A DNA stretch of 64,000 nucleotides from Bacteroides sp. (GCA_021201335.1 JAJQFD010000041.1:1-64000), one strand, 5' to 3'; numbered from the stretch's first letter, positions 42,223 through 52,367 are shown. Notes: generated by a model not told the origin, from the letters alone. A program made the numbers and translations.

Positions 42223-45201
42223 ATGAAATGCCTATACTTGTTACTAGCCTTCTTATCTCTGGGATTTTTCAATGAAGTAAACGCACAGGCGTTTGAACGG
42301 ATGAAATACAACTTCAACAGCGAATGGCGTTTGAGCGTTGGTGATTTTCCCGAAGCAAAGAATAAGAACTTTAACGATGAAAAGTGGAAGAAGGTAACTC
42401 TTCCCCATGCTTTTAATGAAGATGAAGCATTTAAATTGTCCATCGAAAAATTAACCGACACTATTGTCTGGTATCGGAAGCAATTTGAGATTCCTTCCTT
42501 AAAAACCAACCACAAAGTGTTTATCGAATTCGAAGGTATCCGGCAAGCCGGAGATTTCTACCTGAACGGACAATACCTCGGAAAACATGAGAATGGAGTC
42601 ATGGCCGTAGGGTTCGATCTGACACCTTATATCCGAAAAGGACAAAATACGATTGCCGTGCGCATCGACAATAACTGGGATTATGTCGAAAAATCTTCGG
42701 ATACCAAATATCAGTGGAATAACCGGAACTTCAACGCCAATTACGGCGGTATCCCGAAAAACGTATATTTGCATGTAACAGATGCTGTGTATCAAACACT
42801 GCCCTTATACAGTAACTTGCAAACAACCGGCGTATACATTTATGCAACCGACATGAAAGTGAAAAGCCGTACAGCAGTTATCCATGCTGAATCCGAAGTG
42901 AGAAATGAAAGTACCCGACCTCGGCAGATGCACTACGAAGTCAGCCTATTCGATAGGGATGGTAAGGAACTAAAAAGCTTCTCTGGTGAAACGATTACAA
43001 TAAAAGCAGGTGAAACGAAAAAAATCCATGCTTCCGCCGAAGTCAACAATTTGCATTTCTGGAGCTGGGGATACGGTTATCTTTATAATGTAAGAACCCG
43101 CCTGGTCGACAGTAAGAATCAAACGTTTGATGAAGTAACTACTCGCACCGGATTTCGAAAGACCCGTTTTGCGGAAGGGAAAGTTTGGCTGAATGACCGG
43201 GTAATCCAGATGAAAGGATATGCCCAGCGCACCAGCAACGAATGGCCAGGTGTAGGACTATCCGTTCCGGCATGGTTGAGCGATTACTCCAATGGTCTTA
43301 TGGTAAAGAATAACGCCAACCTGGTTCGGTGGATGCACGTCACCCCCTGGAAACAGGACATAGAATCATGCGATCGGGTAGGCTTGATACAGGCCATGCC
43401 CGCCGGAGATGCGGAGAAAGACGTCACCGGTCGGCAGTGGGAACAACGGGTAGAATTAATGCGGGACGCCATCATCTACAACCGCAATAATCCAAGCATT
43501 CTGTTTTATGAATGCGGAAATGAATCGATTTCCCGCGAACACATGATTGAAATGAAAGCTCTTCGCGACCAATATGATTTCTACGGTGGCCGTGCTATCG
43601 GTTCGCGCGAAATGCTGGATATACGCGAAGCGGAATACGGAGGCGAAATGCTTTACATCAACAAAAGCAAGCACCATCCGATGTGGGCTACCGAATATTG
43701 TCGCAATGAAGGACTCAGAAAATACTGGGATGAATATAGTTATCCTTTCCACAAAGAAGGAGACGGACCTCTTTATCGCAACGCACCGGCACCGGACTAT
43801 AATCACAATCAGGATATGTTTGCCATTGAACTTATTCGCCGATGGTACGATTACTGGTATATACGTCCTGGAACAGGTCGCAGAGTCAGTTCAGGTGGTG
43901 CAAAAATTATATTCTCTGATACCAATACGCATTACAGAGGGGCCGAAAACTACCGTCGCAGTGGCGTAACAGATGCGATGCGTATTGAAAAGGATGGCTT
44001 TTTCGTTCATCAGGTGATGTGGAATGGCTGGGTAGATACAGAGACGTACCAAACTCATATTATCGGTCACTGGAATTACCCTGAAAACACCGTTAAGCCC
44101 GTATATGTAGCCTCCACTGGGGAGGATGTCGAACTCTTCCTCAATGGAAAATCCTTGGGAAAAGGAGAACGGCAATATCATTTCCTTTACACTTTTAAAG
44201 ATATCGCCTTCCAACCCGGTAAACTGGAAGCCATAAGCTATGACCCAACAGGCAAAGAAGTAAGCCGTTACGAACTGAATACTACCGGCGAACCCGCCCA
44301 GCTGAAACTTTCGCTCATTCAAAGTCCGCAAGGTTTCCATGCCGATGGTGCAGACATGGTTCTGATTCAGGTAGAGGTCGTTGACGAAAAAGGAAATCGT
44401 TGTCCGTTGGACAACCGTACCGTTCAATTCACACTCGAAGGAGAAGCCGAATGGAGAGGTGGTATTGCGCAAGGCAAAGACAATCATATCCTGGATACCA
44501 ATCTTCCGGTAGAGTGCGGCATTAATCGCGCACTGATACGAAGTACTACCAAAGCCGGGAAAGCTACACTGACAGCCAGAGCCGAAGGACTACCTCCAAC
44601 AACGCTTACCATCGAATCTCTTCCTGTCAGTGTAAAGAACGGTTTAAGCACCCATCTTCCGGGAACTACACTTAAAGGATGGTTAGAGAAGGGCGAAACT
44701 CCGCTCACGCCTTCTTACAAAGACAGCAAAATCGATGTACGTATCCTTTCTGCCGAGGCAGGAACTAATACCGACATAGTAAATAACAGTTTTGATGATA
44801 ACGAACTCAGCGAATGGCGCAATGACGGACGTCTAAATACAGCCTGGATAAAATATAACCTGGAAAGATACGCTGAAGTTGACGAAATTTCCCTTAAACT
44901 GACCGGGTGGCGTTCTCGGAGCTATCCGCTGGAGATCTATGCCGGAGAAACTCTGATTTGGAGTGGAGAAACGGATAAGAGCCTGGGATATGTCCACCTG
45001 AAAGTAAAACCCATCCGCGCGAATCAAATCACCATCCGCTTAAAAGGGAGTACAACCGAAGAGGATGCTTTTGGACAAATAGTAGAAATGGCTGCTCCGG
45101 TAGCAAACGAACTGGATTTATACAAGGCGAAAGATGGAGATAAAACAGGAAATGAACTCAGAATCGTAGAGGTGGATTTTCTGGAGACATTGACACAATA
45201 A
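42223..45201 (+). CDS. Glycoside hydrolase family 2 protein (beta-galactosidase-like, DUF4982)
   Basis: A 992-residue GH2 enzyme with a signal peptide (LLLAFLSLGFFNEVNAQ). Order: sugar-binding jelly roll (about 25-185, with ADFYLNGQYLGKHENG-like motif), immunoglobulin-like domain (about 200-315), TIM barrel (about 320-600) with the acid/base Glu in FYECGNES and a likely nucleophile Glu in MWATEYCRN, then a DUF4982-type domain (VKPVYVASTGEDVELFLNGKSLG), an Ig-like domain and a C-terminal discoidin-like segment. Probably periplasmic or surface. Substrate unknown; a beta-galactoside or uronide is usual for this layout. The SGNH hydrolase follows 97 bp downstream under its own promoter. Confidence 0.9.
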   Translation: MKCLYLLLAFLSLGFFNEVNAQAFERMKYNFNSEWRLSVGDFPEAKNKNFNDEKWKKVTLPHAFNEDEAFKLSIEKLTDTIVWYRKQFEIPSLKTNHKVFIEFEGIRQAGDFYLNGQYLGKHENGVMAVGFDLTPYIRKGQNTIAVRIDNNWDYVEKSSDTKYQWNNRNFNANYGGIPKNVYLHVTDAVYQTLPLYSNLQTTGVYIYATDMKVKSRTAVIHAESEVRNESTRPRQMHYEVSLFDRDGKELKSFSGETITIKAGETKKIHASAEVNNLHFWSWGYGYLYNVRTRLVDSKNQTFDEVTTRTGFRKTRFAEGKVWLNDRVIQMKGYAQRTSNEWPGVGLSVPAWLSDYSNGLMVKNNANLVRWMHVTPWKQDIESCDRVGLIQAMPAGDAEKDVTGRQWEQRVELMRDAIIYNRNNPSILFYECGNESISREHMIEMKALRDQYDFYGGRAIGSREMLDIREAEYGGEMLYINKSKHHPMWATEYCRNEGLRKYWDEYSYPFHKEGDGPLYRNAPAPDYNHNQDMFAIELIRRWYDYWYIRPGTGRRVSSGGAKIIFSDTNTHYRGAENYRRSGVTDAMRIEKDGFFVHQVMWNGWVDTETYQTHIIGHWNYPENTVKPVYVASTGEDVELFLNGKSLGKGERQYHFLYTFKDIAFQPGKLEAISYDPTGKEVSRYELNTTGEPAQLKLSLIQSPQGFHADGADMVLIQVEVVDEKGNRCPLDNRTVQFTLEGEAEWRGGIAQGKDNHILDTNLPVECGINRALIRSTTKAGKATLTARAEGLPPTTLTIESLPVSVKNGLSTHLPGTTLKGWLEKGETPLTPSYKDSKIDVRILSAEAGTNTDIVNNSFDDNELSEWRNDGRLNTAWIKYNLERYAEVDEISLKLTGWRSRSYPLEIYAGETLIWSGETDKSLGYVHLKVKPIRANQITIRLKGSTTEEDAFGQIVEMAAPVANELDLYKAKDGDKTGNELRIVEVDFLETLTQ

Positions 45202-45238
45202 TGGAACAAAGGGAAGATTCAATATACCGACAGTTGTA

Positions 45239-45269
45239 TTGGACTTTCTCCATTGAATCATTATCTTTG
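45239..45269 (+). promoter_or_regulatory. Promoter of the SGNH hydrolase gene
   Basis: -33 element TTGG (45239-45242), about 20-bp spacer, -7 box TATCTTTG (45262-45269). It lies 29 bp upstream of ATG 45299. Confidence 0.65.
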
Positions 45270-45298
45270 CCGGAATACGTAATCAAAATATTAATTGT

Positions 45299-46132
45299 AT
45301 GTCAGCTAAAAAACGATGCACTTTTATCCTCCTGACCCTCTTCTACTCTGCCATTGTATTTGCACAAGGCACCGTTCCCGAAAGTTTTCCGCATCCGTGG
45401 TATGGCAAACGAATCGGATACATTGGAGACTCAATAACAGATCCGAATTCTTACGGTGATAAAATAAAAAAATACTGGTCTTTCTTGCAGGAATGGCTGG
45501 GCACCACTTCTTATGTTTACGGCATCAGCGGACGGCAATGGAACGATGTTCCCCGCCAGGCAGAACTATTAAAAAAAGAACACGGAGAAGAAGTAGATGC
45601 TATCATAGTTTTCATGGGAACGAATGACTACAATAACAGCGTCCCCATCGGCGAATGGTACACAGAAAAAGAAGAGCAAGTAATGGCTGCCCGTGGTGAA
45701 TCTAAGAAGCTGGTCACCCGCAAACAACGCACCTTCATCATGTCTAACGAAACTTATAAAGGTCGCATCAACATCGGAATAAGCCAACTCAAAAAACTCT
45801 TCCCGGACAAACAGATTGTGTTATTAACCCCTTTACACCGCTCGTTCGCGGAGTTCGGCGAAAAGAATGTGCAACCCGATGAAAGTTACCAAAACAATTG
45901 CGGCGAATATATAGATGCTTATGTAGAAGCTATTAAAGAAGCAGGCAACCTTTGGGGAGTACCCGTAATAGACTTCAATGCAGTGACAGGAATAAACCCC
46001 ATGGTGGAAGAACAGCTAATTTACTTGCATGATTCGGGATTCGATCGTCTGCACCCCAACACCAAAGGGCAGGAACGGATGGCCCGCACCTTGATGTATC
46101 AGTTAATAGCCTTACCAGTCGGATTTAACTGA
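45299..46132 (+). CDS. SGNH/GDSL-type esterase
   Basis: A 277-residue secreted hydrolase with signal peptide (LTLFYSAIVFAQ). Block I is GYIGDSITDP with the catalytic Ser; block III is FMGTNDYNN; block V is DRLHPNTKGQERMA with the Asp/His pair. Such enzymes remove acetyl or other ester groups from glycans, which fits a role beside the GH2 enzyme. Specificity is not evident. Intact, with its own promoter. Confidence 0.9.
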   Translation: MSAKKRCTFILLTLFYSAIVFAQGTVPESFPHPWYGKRIGYIGDSITDPNSYGDKIKKYWSFLQEWLGTTSYVYGISGRQWNDVPRQAELLKKEHGEEVDAIIVFMGTNDYNNSVPIGEWYTEKEEQVMAARGESKKLVTRKQRTFIMSNETYKGRINIGISQLKKLFPDKQIVLLTPLHRSFAEFGEKNVQPDESYQNNCGEYIDAYVEAIKEAGNLWGVPVIDFNAVTGINPMVEEQLIYLHDSGFDRLHPNTKGQERMARTLMYQLIALPVGFN

Positions 46133-46334
46133 TCAATTACAGGAAGATTAACAGACAAAGACACGACAGGGGATCACCTTTACAGATGTATCTTCTGTTG
46201 TTATTTACAAAGCTACCGATACGTTAACAGAAGATAAATCCGTTCTCCCAGTACTCGTGGAAAGGGATAAATTATATATTTGCACGCTATACCGTGAAAA
46301 CTAAGATTTTACTTCCGAAAAGTATAGTCCGAGA

Positions 46335-47586
46335 ATGAAAAAAAAGCAAATTACAAATACAGGTACGTATAGCTATATTAAGTGTACTACTTCTCCTGCC
46401 TGGCCTCCTCTTTGCCCAACAAGAAGTCAATGGACAAACAGAAACCGACTCATTACAACTTTTGCCCCGTTTTCTTCACAAGGTAGGTATGGAATTTCGT
46501 CCGGGTTACATCTTCCAGACCAATTCGTTTCTGAAAGGAGAAAATGAAAAATGGAAACCCATCGACCGATCTCTTTCTACACATCTGAGATATTCGTTCC
46601 AACTCCTGCCCCACACGCTTGCCGGACAGGTGTATAATAGCCCCTATCAGGGAATCGGCTTAGGATATTACAATTTCAATGAGCCGAAATTCCTCGGCAA
46701 CCCTATCGCTTTGTATCTTTTCCAGGGAGCCCGAATTGCTAAGTTTAATTCCCGGTTGTCATTGAATTATGAGTGGAATTTCGGATTATCATTCGGATGG
46801 AAGCCTTATGATTTCCTGGAAAACTATTATAATGTGATTATCGGTTCTAAAACAAACGCTTATCTCAATGTTGGTGTACATTTAAACTGGATGCTTGCAC
46901 CCAACGTTGACCTCATTACCGGTTTCACCCTCAGCCATTTCTCCAACGGAAATACCAACTTTCCCAATGCCGGACTAAATACGGCAGACGTTAAAATAGG
47001 GCTGGTGTATAACTTCAACCCCCCGGACACCCGGCTCTCCAAACCGCTGTTTGAATCTCCCATTCCAGTATTTCGGCGACATATCAGTTATGACATGCTA
47101 CTATTCGGATCCTGGCGACGCAAAGGAGTTGCTTACGGAGATCAACAGATTGCTTCTCCCGATAAATATACGGTACTGGGATTTAACTTTAATCCGATGT
47201 ACAATTTCGGATATAGGTTCCGCGCTGGAGCATCTCTTGATGGTGTATATGATGGGAGTGCCAATGTATATACAGAAGATTATATTGTAGGCACAGACCA
47301 GCAATTCTATCGCCCCTCCTTCAGTAAACAAATTGCTTTAGGAGTTTCCGGACGGATAGAATATGTCATGCCTTACTTTACCATCGGCTTAGGCATGGGA
47401 GTGAATGTTTTACACCGGGGAGGTGATTTCAAGGCTTTATACCAGATATTATCGCTCAAAATGGAAGTCACCCGTAATTCTTTTCTCCATATCGGATACA
47501 GTCTGAATGACTTTCACGATCCTAACTACCTGATGCTGGGTATTGGTTACCGGTTTAATAACAAAGCCCCTAATATTCACCGATAA
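46335..47586 (+). CDS. Lipid A deacylase-like outer membrane protein (acyloxyacyl hydrolase family), frameshifted in its start region
   Basis: The main frame from about 46372 to 47586 encodes an outer membrane barrel with GMEFRPGYIFQTN, GIGLGYYNF and LGNPIALYLFQGARI, then NVDLITGFTLSHFSNGNTN, the His-Ser of the PagL-type active site (HFSNGN), and IGYSLNDFHDPNYLMLGIGYRF at the end. Its signal peptide (IAILSVLLLLPGLLFAQ) is in the same frame but is out of frame with ATG 46335. An A8 run right after that ATG (46338-46345) separates them; with seven A the gene reads MKKSKLQIQV... for 416 residues. PagL-type enzymes remove the 3-O acyl chain of lipid A. Family assignment good, activity inferred. 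Confidence 0.78.
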
Positions 47587-47897
47587 ACTTTTCCCTATTA
47601 TTTCTTCTGGAACAGGATGCCTAAATCAATAAAGACAACAAATGTCCTCAGTCGGTTGGGAACGTAAGCTTAGTGTATTTGTACGATAAGGCATAGGTTA
47701 CGCATAGGGTAAGCGTACTCTATTTCATTACGAGAAATAAATATTATTTCTACACGTAAAACAACATCCATGGTTTATTATGTATAACACACCTGTAAAA
47801 TTTAACAAAACAGTTACCTATTAAAAAAGCCCGAACCTTTAGAGGTCCGGACTTTGATTTGAAAAAATGAAAAAGGACTCTTGATGTCCTGGCATGT
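47587..47897. other. Intergenic region with a shared repeat and a terminator
   Basis: 310 bp between convergent genes. 47679-47726 resembles 57466-57512 (TTGTACGATAAG then ATAGG, TACG and TACTCTA). The terminator of the ferritin-like gene is at 47825-47855. Otherwise nothing. Confidence 0.5.
47825..47855 (-). terminator. Intrinsic terminator of the YciF-like gene
   Basis: On the minus strand AAAGTCCGGACCT / AGGTTCGGGCTTT with a short loop, followed by a T run. It lies 43 bp after the stop at 47898. Confidence 0.75.
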
Positions 47898-48413
47898 TTA
47901 CTCTGCCACAGCGCGTTCATTTACAAACTCTTCTGCTAGTTTAGTTAAAATGACATCGGTATTCTTTTCCTGTTGAAGTATACTTTCCAGTTGTTTCTTT
48001 ACCTCTTTTTCTCCCATGTGACCAGCAAAAATACGAAGTGTGCCATAAGTGGCAATTTCATAATGCTCTGCTTTTTGTGCAGCAAGAATCAATCCGGCGT
48101 CTCTTGTATATGTATCTTTTTCAGTATCTTGAATCATTTCGTTTGCTTCTTCAATAATACCTTTCATGGCGGCGCATTCTTTAGCTTTAGGTTTTTCACC
48201 CATCATTTCGAATACTTTTTCAACGATCTTAATCTGTTCCTGGGTTTCGTTGGTATGTTTTTCAAAAGCAGCAGCAAGTTCTTCGCTGGTTGAAGCCTTA
48301 CGTAGTTTTGGCAATGCTTTCGCCAGATTTTGTTCGGCCCAATAAATATCTTTTAGTTGATCGATAAAAAATTCCCGGAATTCCGAGCTTTTCATTTGTT
48401 CATTTGTCTTCAT
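47898..48413 (-). CDS. YciE/YciF-type ferritin-like protein (DUF892)
   Basis: A 171-residue four-helix ferritin-like protein of the DUF892 (YciF) family, stress-linked in enteric bacteria, with a di-iron site. Seen: FFIDQLKDIYWAEQNLAKALPKL (the family N-terminal motif), the helix with KHTNETQEQIKIVEKVFEMMG, CAAMKGIIEEANEMI, and LILAAQKAEHYEIATYGTLR with the metal-ligand Glu and His. Cytoplasmic. Alone in its transcription unit. The exact role (iron or oxidative stress) is inferred from family. Confidence 0.92.
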   Translation of the reverse strand: MKTNEQMKSSEFREFFIDQLKDIYWAEQNLAKALPKLRKASTSEELAAAFEKHTNETQEQIKIVEKVFEMMGEKPKAKECAAMKGIIEEANEMIQDTEKDTYTRDAGLILAAQKAEHYEIATYGTLRIFAGHMGEKEVKKQLESILQQEKNTDVILTKLAEEFVNERAVAE

Positions 48414-48905
48414 AACACATCATTTTTTTATTAATAATATATACTATCTGAGAAATATGATTCAATACATCGAAAATCATTTCTATTCTGAGAGTAACAC
48501 TATTAAAACAGAGGGCTTTGAAAGATTGTTCGTCAGTGATTCCGGGTGTATAACAAAGATTTTAGATAAAAAAGATTGTATAGGGATTGCTATTAATTGT
48601 TAGATAATTTCGGCAGTAATTATTGGTTGGCTGAGAGGAGGAAGGTATTTAAACTCATATCAAATCTATTTTAAGTTATAACTTCGTCAAATAAAAGAAA
48701 TTATATTGATAAACTTTATTGATAGCAGCGTAAATTTAAGTAAGGAAGACCGGAAGATTCTTAATTGAGTTTACATTTTCTTGTATTAAAAGATAAACAT
48801 CTTCCAGCCAATCCTTCGTCTCCAAACAATTAATTCCAAACTTTTGTTATTCAATTTTGAAAGTAGCTTCTGTGGTATAGGTTCCTTTAACATCATAAAT
48901 AATAT
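48414..48905. other. 492-bp intergenic region between divergent genes
   Basis: Lies between the YciF-like gene and the divergent antiporter gene, so it should hold both promoters. I see no convincing TAnnTTTG pair, no hairpin of note and no small gene. Confidence 0.4.
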
Positions 48906-50168
48906 ATGGAATTTTTTAAGTCACTCTCTATCTTGTTGATCATTGCAACGCTGTTTTCCTACATCAATGCCCGTTTTTTAAAGTTTCCATCGACCATCGG
49001 ATTGATGATTATTGCGATTATCTTTTCGGTAGGATTAGTCGTATTAGGGAAAATAGATTCCCGCCCGTTGAATGATCTTTCTACGCTGGTGCGGAATGTT
49101 GATTTCACTCAATTGCTTATGGGTGGGATGCTTTACTTCCTGCTCTTTGCCGGAGCCATACAGATAGATATCAATGATTTTAAAGAACAGAAACGTAGCA
49201 TTATTATCTTCTCAACCCTGAGTGTGATTATCTCTACTTTTGTAGTCGGGTTTATACTGTATTATCTTTTTCAACTTATATTTCCTCTCATAGGAATCTC
49301 GCTGGAAGTATCGCTGGTTTACTGTCTTCTTTTTGGTGCGCTGATCTCTCCCACTGATCCGGTGGCCGTATTGAGTATTCTGCGACAGGCGAAGGTAAAG
49401 AAGTCATTGGAAACGACTATTAGCGGAGAATCGTTGTTTAATGATGGAGTAGCCGTTATTCTTTTTACTGTACTCTTTAATATCGCACAAGGTACCGAAC
49501 AGATTGCTGATATCACTTTTGCCTCCATCTCCTGGCTGTTGGTAAAGGAAGTATTTGGAGCCATCCTGGTAGGCTTGGCTCTGGGCGGAATTGCTTTTTA
49601 TGCCATAAGGATTATACCTGAGCCTAAACTAACGATTCTTATTACTCTTTCCGTGGTAATCAGCGGGTTTATGATTTCGCAGGCTATGGAAATTTCGGGG
49701 CCGCTCACGATGGTTACTGCTGGTTTATTGATTGGTAACGCCAGCCGTACGTATTCAAAAGCCCGTCACCTGGATATGCAATTCGAACATATATTCTGGG
49801 AGTTAATAGACGATATTCTGAACGCAATTCTTTTCCTTATGATTGGTTTCGAATTATTGCTGATGCCAGATTTAAGTCATTATTGGATCTTGGGAGTTAT
49901 CTCTATCATAGTAGTTCTTTTTGCTCGCTATATTTCTATCAGAATACCTACACTGGTTATTCCGTTTCGGGAAAAGTTTTCTTCCTCCACTATGACCATT
50001 CTTGTCTGGGGAGGTTTACGGGGAGGTGTATCTATTGCGCTGGCATTATCACTTGGAGATAGTCCGCACCGCGAACCACTGGTAGCAGTCACTTACTTTG
50101 TGGTTGTATTTTCTATTATTGTACAAGGTTTGAGTGTAGGAAAGCTAGCGAAACGAATCGGGGAATGA
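48906..50168 (+). CDS. Na+/H+ antiporter of the CPA1 family
   Basis: A 420-residue monovalent cation:proton antiporter with about 12 membrane helices. The key motifs are GALISPTDPVAVLSILR (the cation-site region), SGESLFNDGVAVILF with the conserved Asn-Asp, and VLWGGLRGGVSIALALSLG. It exchanges Na+ (or K+) for protons across the inner membrane for pH and salt balance. It lacks the long cytoplasmic tail found in some relatives. Intact, single-gene unit. Confidence 0.93.
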   Translation: MEFFKSLSILLIIATLFSYINARFLKFPSTIGLMIIAIIFSVGLVVLGKIDSRPLNDLSTLVRNVDFTQLLMGGMLYFLLFAGAIQIDINDFKEQKRSIIIFSTLSVIISTFVVGFILYYLFQLIFPLIGISLEVSLVYCLLFGALISPTDPVAVLSILRQAKVKKSLETTISGESLFNDGVAVILFTVLFNIAQGTEQIADITFASISWLLVKEVFGAILVGLALGGIAFYAIRIIPEPKLTILITLSVVISGFMISQAMEISGPLTMVTAGLLIGNASRTYSKARHLDMQFEHIFWELIDDILNAILFLMIGFELLLMPDLSHYWILGVISIIVVLFARYISIRIPTLVIPFREKFSSSTMTILVWGGLRGGVSIALALSLGDSPHREPLVAVTYFVVVFSIIVQGLSVGKLAKRIGE

Positions 50169-50266
50169 AACGAAAAAAATGAAACCGGAAGTTAGCCTCA
50201 ATACAACCGGAATTTGAACTAAATACAAGTTGTTTTTAAGCCAAATGCTACCGACATTCTGTAAGA

Positions 50267-51073
50267 TTACTTCTTGAGTTGTTTTTGAATGTAGTTAACC
50301 ATTAACAAACATCCGGGCGCATACATATTTCCATGATCAAATCCCTGCAACTCATACAGATAAACTTTCTCATTTCCCACGTTCTGGAGTACGGCATAGA
50401 GATGCGCATTTTCTTCATAACGGGCTGCCATCTCCAGATTTCGATCTCCCGTGACCAAATAGATGGGCGGTGTTCCTTTTCGCGCATGGTAGATAGGAGC
50501 ATAGGGATCGATGATCGGTATTCCATCTTTCAGTATTTGCTCTCGCCGGATGGTATAATGAGTCACTGTTTGACCGCTCAACGGGAACCAGGCCGCTACC
50601 CTATCGGCATCTACCTGGTGCTTTCCCAGATAGCTTTTATCCAAAGCAAGCATTAAAGCTAAATATCCACCGGCAGAATGACCGGATACATAAATATGTT
50701 TCGCGTTCCCTCCGTATGTTTGAATGTGATTAAATGTCCAGGCTACCGCTTCGGCCGCATCCACTGTATAAGCCGGGTTGGTTGCGTGCGGACTCAATCT
50801 GTAGTTAACCGTTACAACTGCGAACCCTCTTTCCCTCAATTCCCAGGGGATATCTTTATTTCCACCCGTCAATCCGCCACCGTGAAACCAAATGATTGTG
50901 GGGAAATCCCGGATGCCTTCGGGATAATAAATATCCAGTTTGCAGCGCTCTAGGCGATAAGAATCGGTTTCACTTTCCGGGACATACGAAATGTCTTTCT
51001 CCGTCTGGTAGACGGTTTGCGCCGACAGTGTTACCACAGAAAGGAGGAGCAGAAAAAGGATTCGGGTTCTCAT
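50267..51073 (-). CDS. Alpha/beta hydrolase (carboxylesterase, BD-FAE-like)
   Basis: Start chosen at ATG 51073, giving a signal peptide (ILFLLLLSVVTLSAQ); a frame to 51151 adds an unlikely leader. About 268 residues. Oxyanion motif WFHGGGLTGG, nucleophile elbow GHSAGGYLA, acid Asp in YLVTGDRNLEM, and His in GFDHGNMY. It belongs to the HSL-like esterase group found in Bacteroidetes loci, where members can act on ester groups of polysaccharides, including feruloyl or acetyl esters. Substrate not known. Divergent from the oxidoreductase operon at 51226. Confidence 0.88.
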   Translation of the reverse strand: MRTRILFLLLLSVVTLSAQTVYQTEKDISYVPESETDSYRLERCKLDIYYPEGIRDFPTIIWFHGGGLTGGNKDIPWELRERGFAVVTVNYRLSPHATNPAYTVDAAEAVAWTFNHIQTYGGNAKHIYVSGHSAGGYLALMLALDKSYLGKHQVDADRVAAWFPLSGQTVTHYTIRREQILKDGIPIIDPYAPIYHARKGTPPIYLVTGDRNLEMAARYEENAHLYAVLQNVGNEKVYLYELQGFDHGNMYAPGCLLMVNYIQKQLKK

Positions 51074-51200
51074 AAGTCTGTTTATTAAGTTATTATTAAT
51101 GTCTATTTCTTCCGGATAAAGGTCTTTATTTTCGGGAAATAAAGCAATCATTTGTATTACATTTTTCGTTTTTATCCGTCTACTTTCTAAAGTTATCTTG

Positions 51201-51208
51201 TATTTTTG
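51201..51208 (+). promoter_or_regulatory. -7 box of the sugar-oxidation operon
   Basis: TATTTTTG matches TAnnTTTG, 17 bp upstream of ATG 51226, so the leader would be very short. Confidence 0.5.
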
Positions 51209-51225
51209 GAAAAACTAACTATAAC

Positions 51226-52158
51226 ATGCAATACAGAGAGATAGGCAAAACGGGAATGAAAGTTTCCTCAATCAGCTTCGGAGCCTCCTCCTTAGGCGGG
51301 GTTTTTCATTCGCTGAAAGAAGAAGAAGGTATAAAGGCTGTGCATACCGCAGTCGATAATGGCATCAATTTCATAGATGTATCTCCTTATTATGGACATC
51401 TGAAAGCTGAAATTGTATTAGGTAAAGCACTCAAAGAGATAGATAGAAATCGCTATTATCTTTCTACCAAAGTCGGCCGTTATGGTAAAGATGGCATTAA
51501 TTACTGGGATTATTCAGGTAAAAGATCTACCGAAAGCGTGTACGAAAGTCTGGAGAGACTGAATGTGGACTATATCGACCTGATTAATGTACACGACATT
51601 GAGTTTGCAGATCTCGACCAGGTATGCAACGAAACCCTGCCTGCACTGGTAAAATTAAGAGACAAAGGAATCGTCAAACATGTGGGAATCACCAACTTAA
51701 CTTTGCGTCATTTCAAGTATGTCATCGACCATGTTCCGGCCGGAACGGTAGAGAGTGTACTCTCTTTCTGCCATTACTGCCTGAACGATGATGCACTGGC
51801 AGATTATCTGGATTATTTCGAAGAAAGGAATGTAGGAGTCATTAACGCTTCTCCATTCTCCATGGGATTACTAACTGAAAGAGGAGCACCCGACTGGCAT
51901 CCTGCACCGAAGCCTTTACAGAATGTTTGCCGCAAAGCGATGGAATATTGCAAGAGTAAAGGGGAGAACATTGAAAAACTGGCGGTTCAATTCTCCGTAA
52001 GTAATCCGAGAATTGCGACTACGTTATTTAGTACCACCCGTTCTGCTTCCGTTCTTCAAAACATTGAATGGGCCAACGACCCCATCAATGAAGAATTACT
52101 GGCAGAAGTACAAAAAATACTGGAACCCCGTTTCCGGGATACCTGGTTAAATAGTTGA
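51226..52158 (+). CDS. Aldo/keto reductase (sugar dehydrogenase-like)
   Basis: A 310-residue AKR with the catalytic tetrad: Asp in FIDVSPYYG, Tyr in SPYYG, Lys in STKVGR and His in INVHDIEF. The C-terminal NAD(P) part has TTLFSTTRSASVLQNI. It resembles L-galactose or fucose/arabinose dehydrogenases, which oxidise an aldose at C1 to a lactone. The next two genes, a zinc dehydrogenase and an amidohydrolase-fold lactonase-like enzyme, fit such an oxidative path for a deoxy- or galacto-configured sugar. The substrate is inferred from this context, not shown. Confidence 0.87.
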   Translation: MQYREIGKTGMKVSSISFGASSLGGVFHSLKEEEGIKAVHTAVDNGINFIDVSPYYGHLKAEIVLGKALKEIDRNRYYLSTKVGRYGKDGINYWDYSGKRSTESVYESLERLNVDYIDLINVHDIEFADLDQVCNETLPALVKLRDKGIVKHVGITNLTLRHFKYVIDHVPAGTVESVLSFCHYCLNDDALADYLDYFEERNVGVINASPFSMGLLTERGAPDWHPAPKPLQNVCRKAMEYCKSKGENIEKLAVQFSVSNPRIATTLFSTTRSASVLQNIEWANDPINEELLAEVQKILEPRFRDTWLNS

Positions 52159-52186
52159 TGTAGAGAACTTAGTAGTAAAAAATATA

Positions 52187-52350
52187 ATTCCGCATGGGTA
52201 GGGGCATCCCTCGTAGGTGTTCTGATGATGATTTGCATGGTGAAGATTTTGCTCGATGATAATTCACCAGATGATGGTTTGCATAAGAATGGTTTAAGCG
52301 ATGAATTGAAACAAAGGCATCGACAAGGAGAGCCCCTACCTATGCAGAAT
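52187..52350. mobile_element. MITE-like element (164 bp) inside the operon
   Basis: Terminal inverted repeats of 19 bp with 17 matches: ATTCCGCATGGGTAGGGGC at the left and ATTCTGCATAGGTAGGGGC on the other strand at the right. No coding capacity. One end recurs at 282-300 in the window (GCCCCTACCTGTGCAGAAT), with similar flanking GATGAATTGAA. It lies between the first two genes of the operon. No target duplication is evident. Confidence 0.65.
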
Positions 52351-52367
52351 AACAAAAGAATAAAGAT

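Noticed and set aside
42204..45209. Multiple minus-strand frames opposite the GH2 gene
   Set aside because: Shadows of a well-supported 992-residue enzyme.
46170..46305. Possible remnant frame between the SGNH and deacylase genes (reads GITFTDVSSVVIYKAT)
   Set aside because: About 45 residues, no start or family match, and coding could not be shown.
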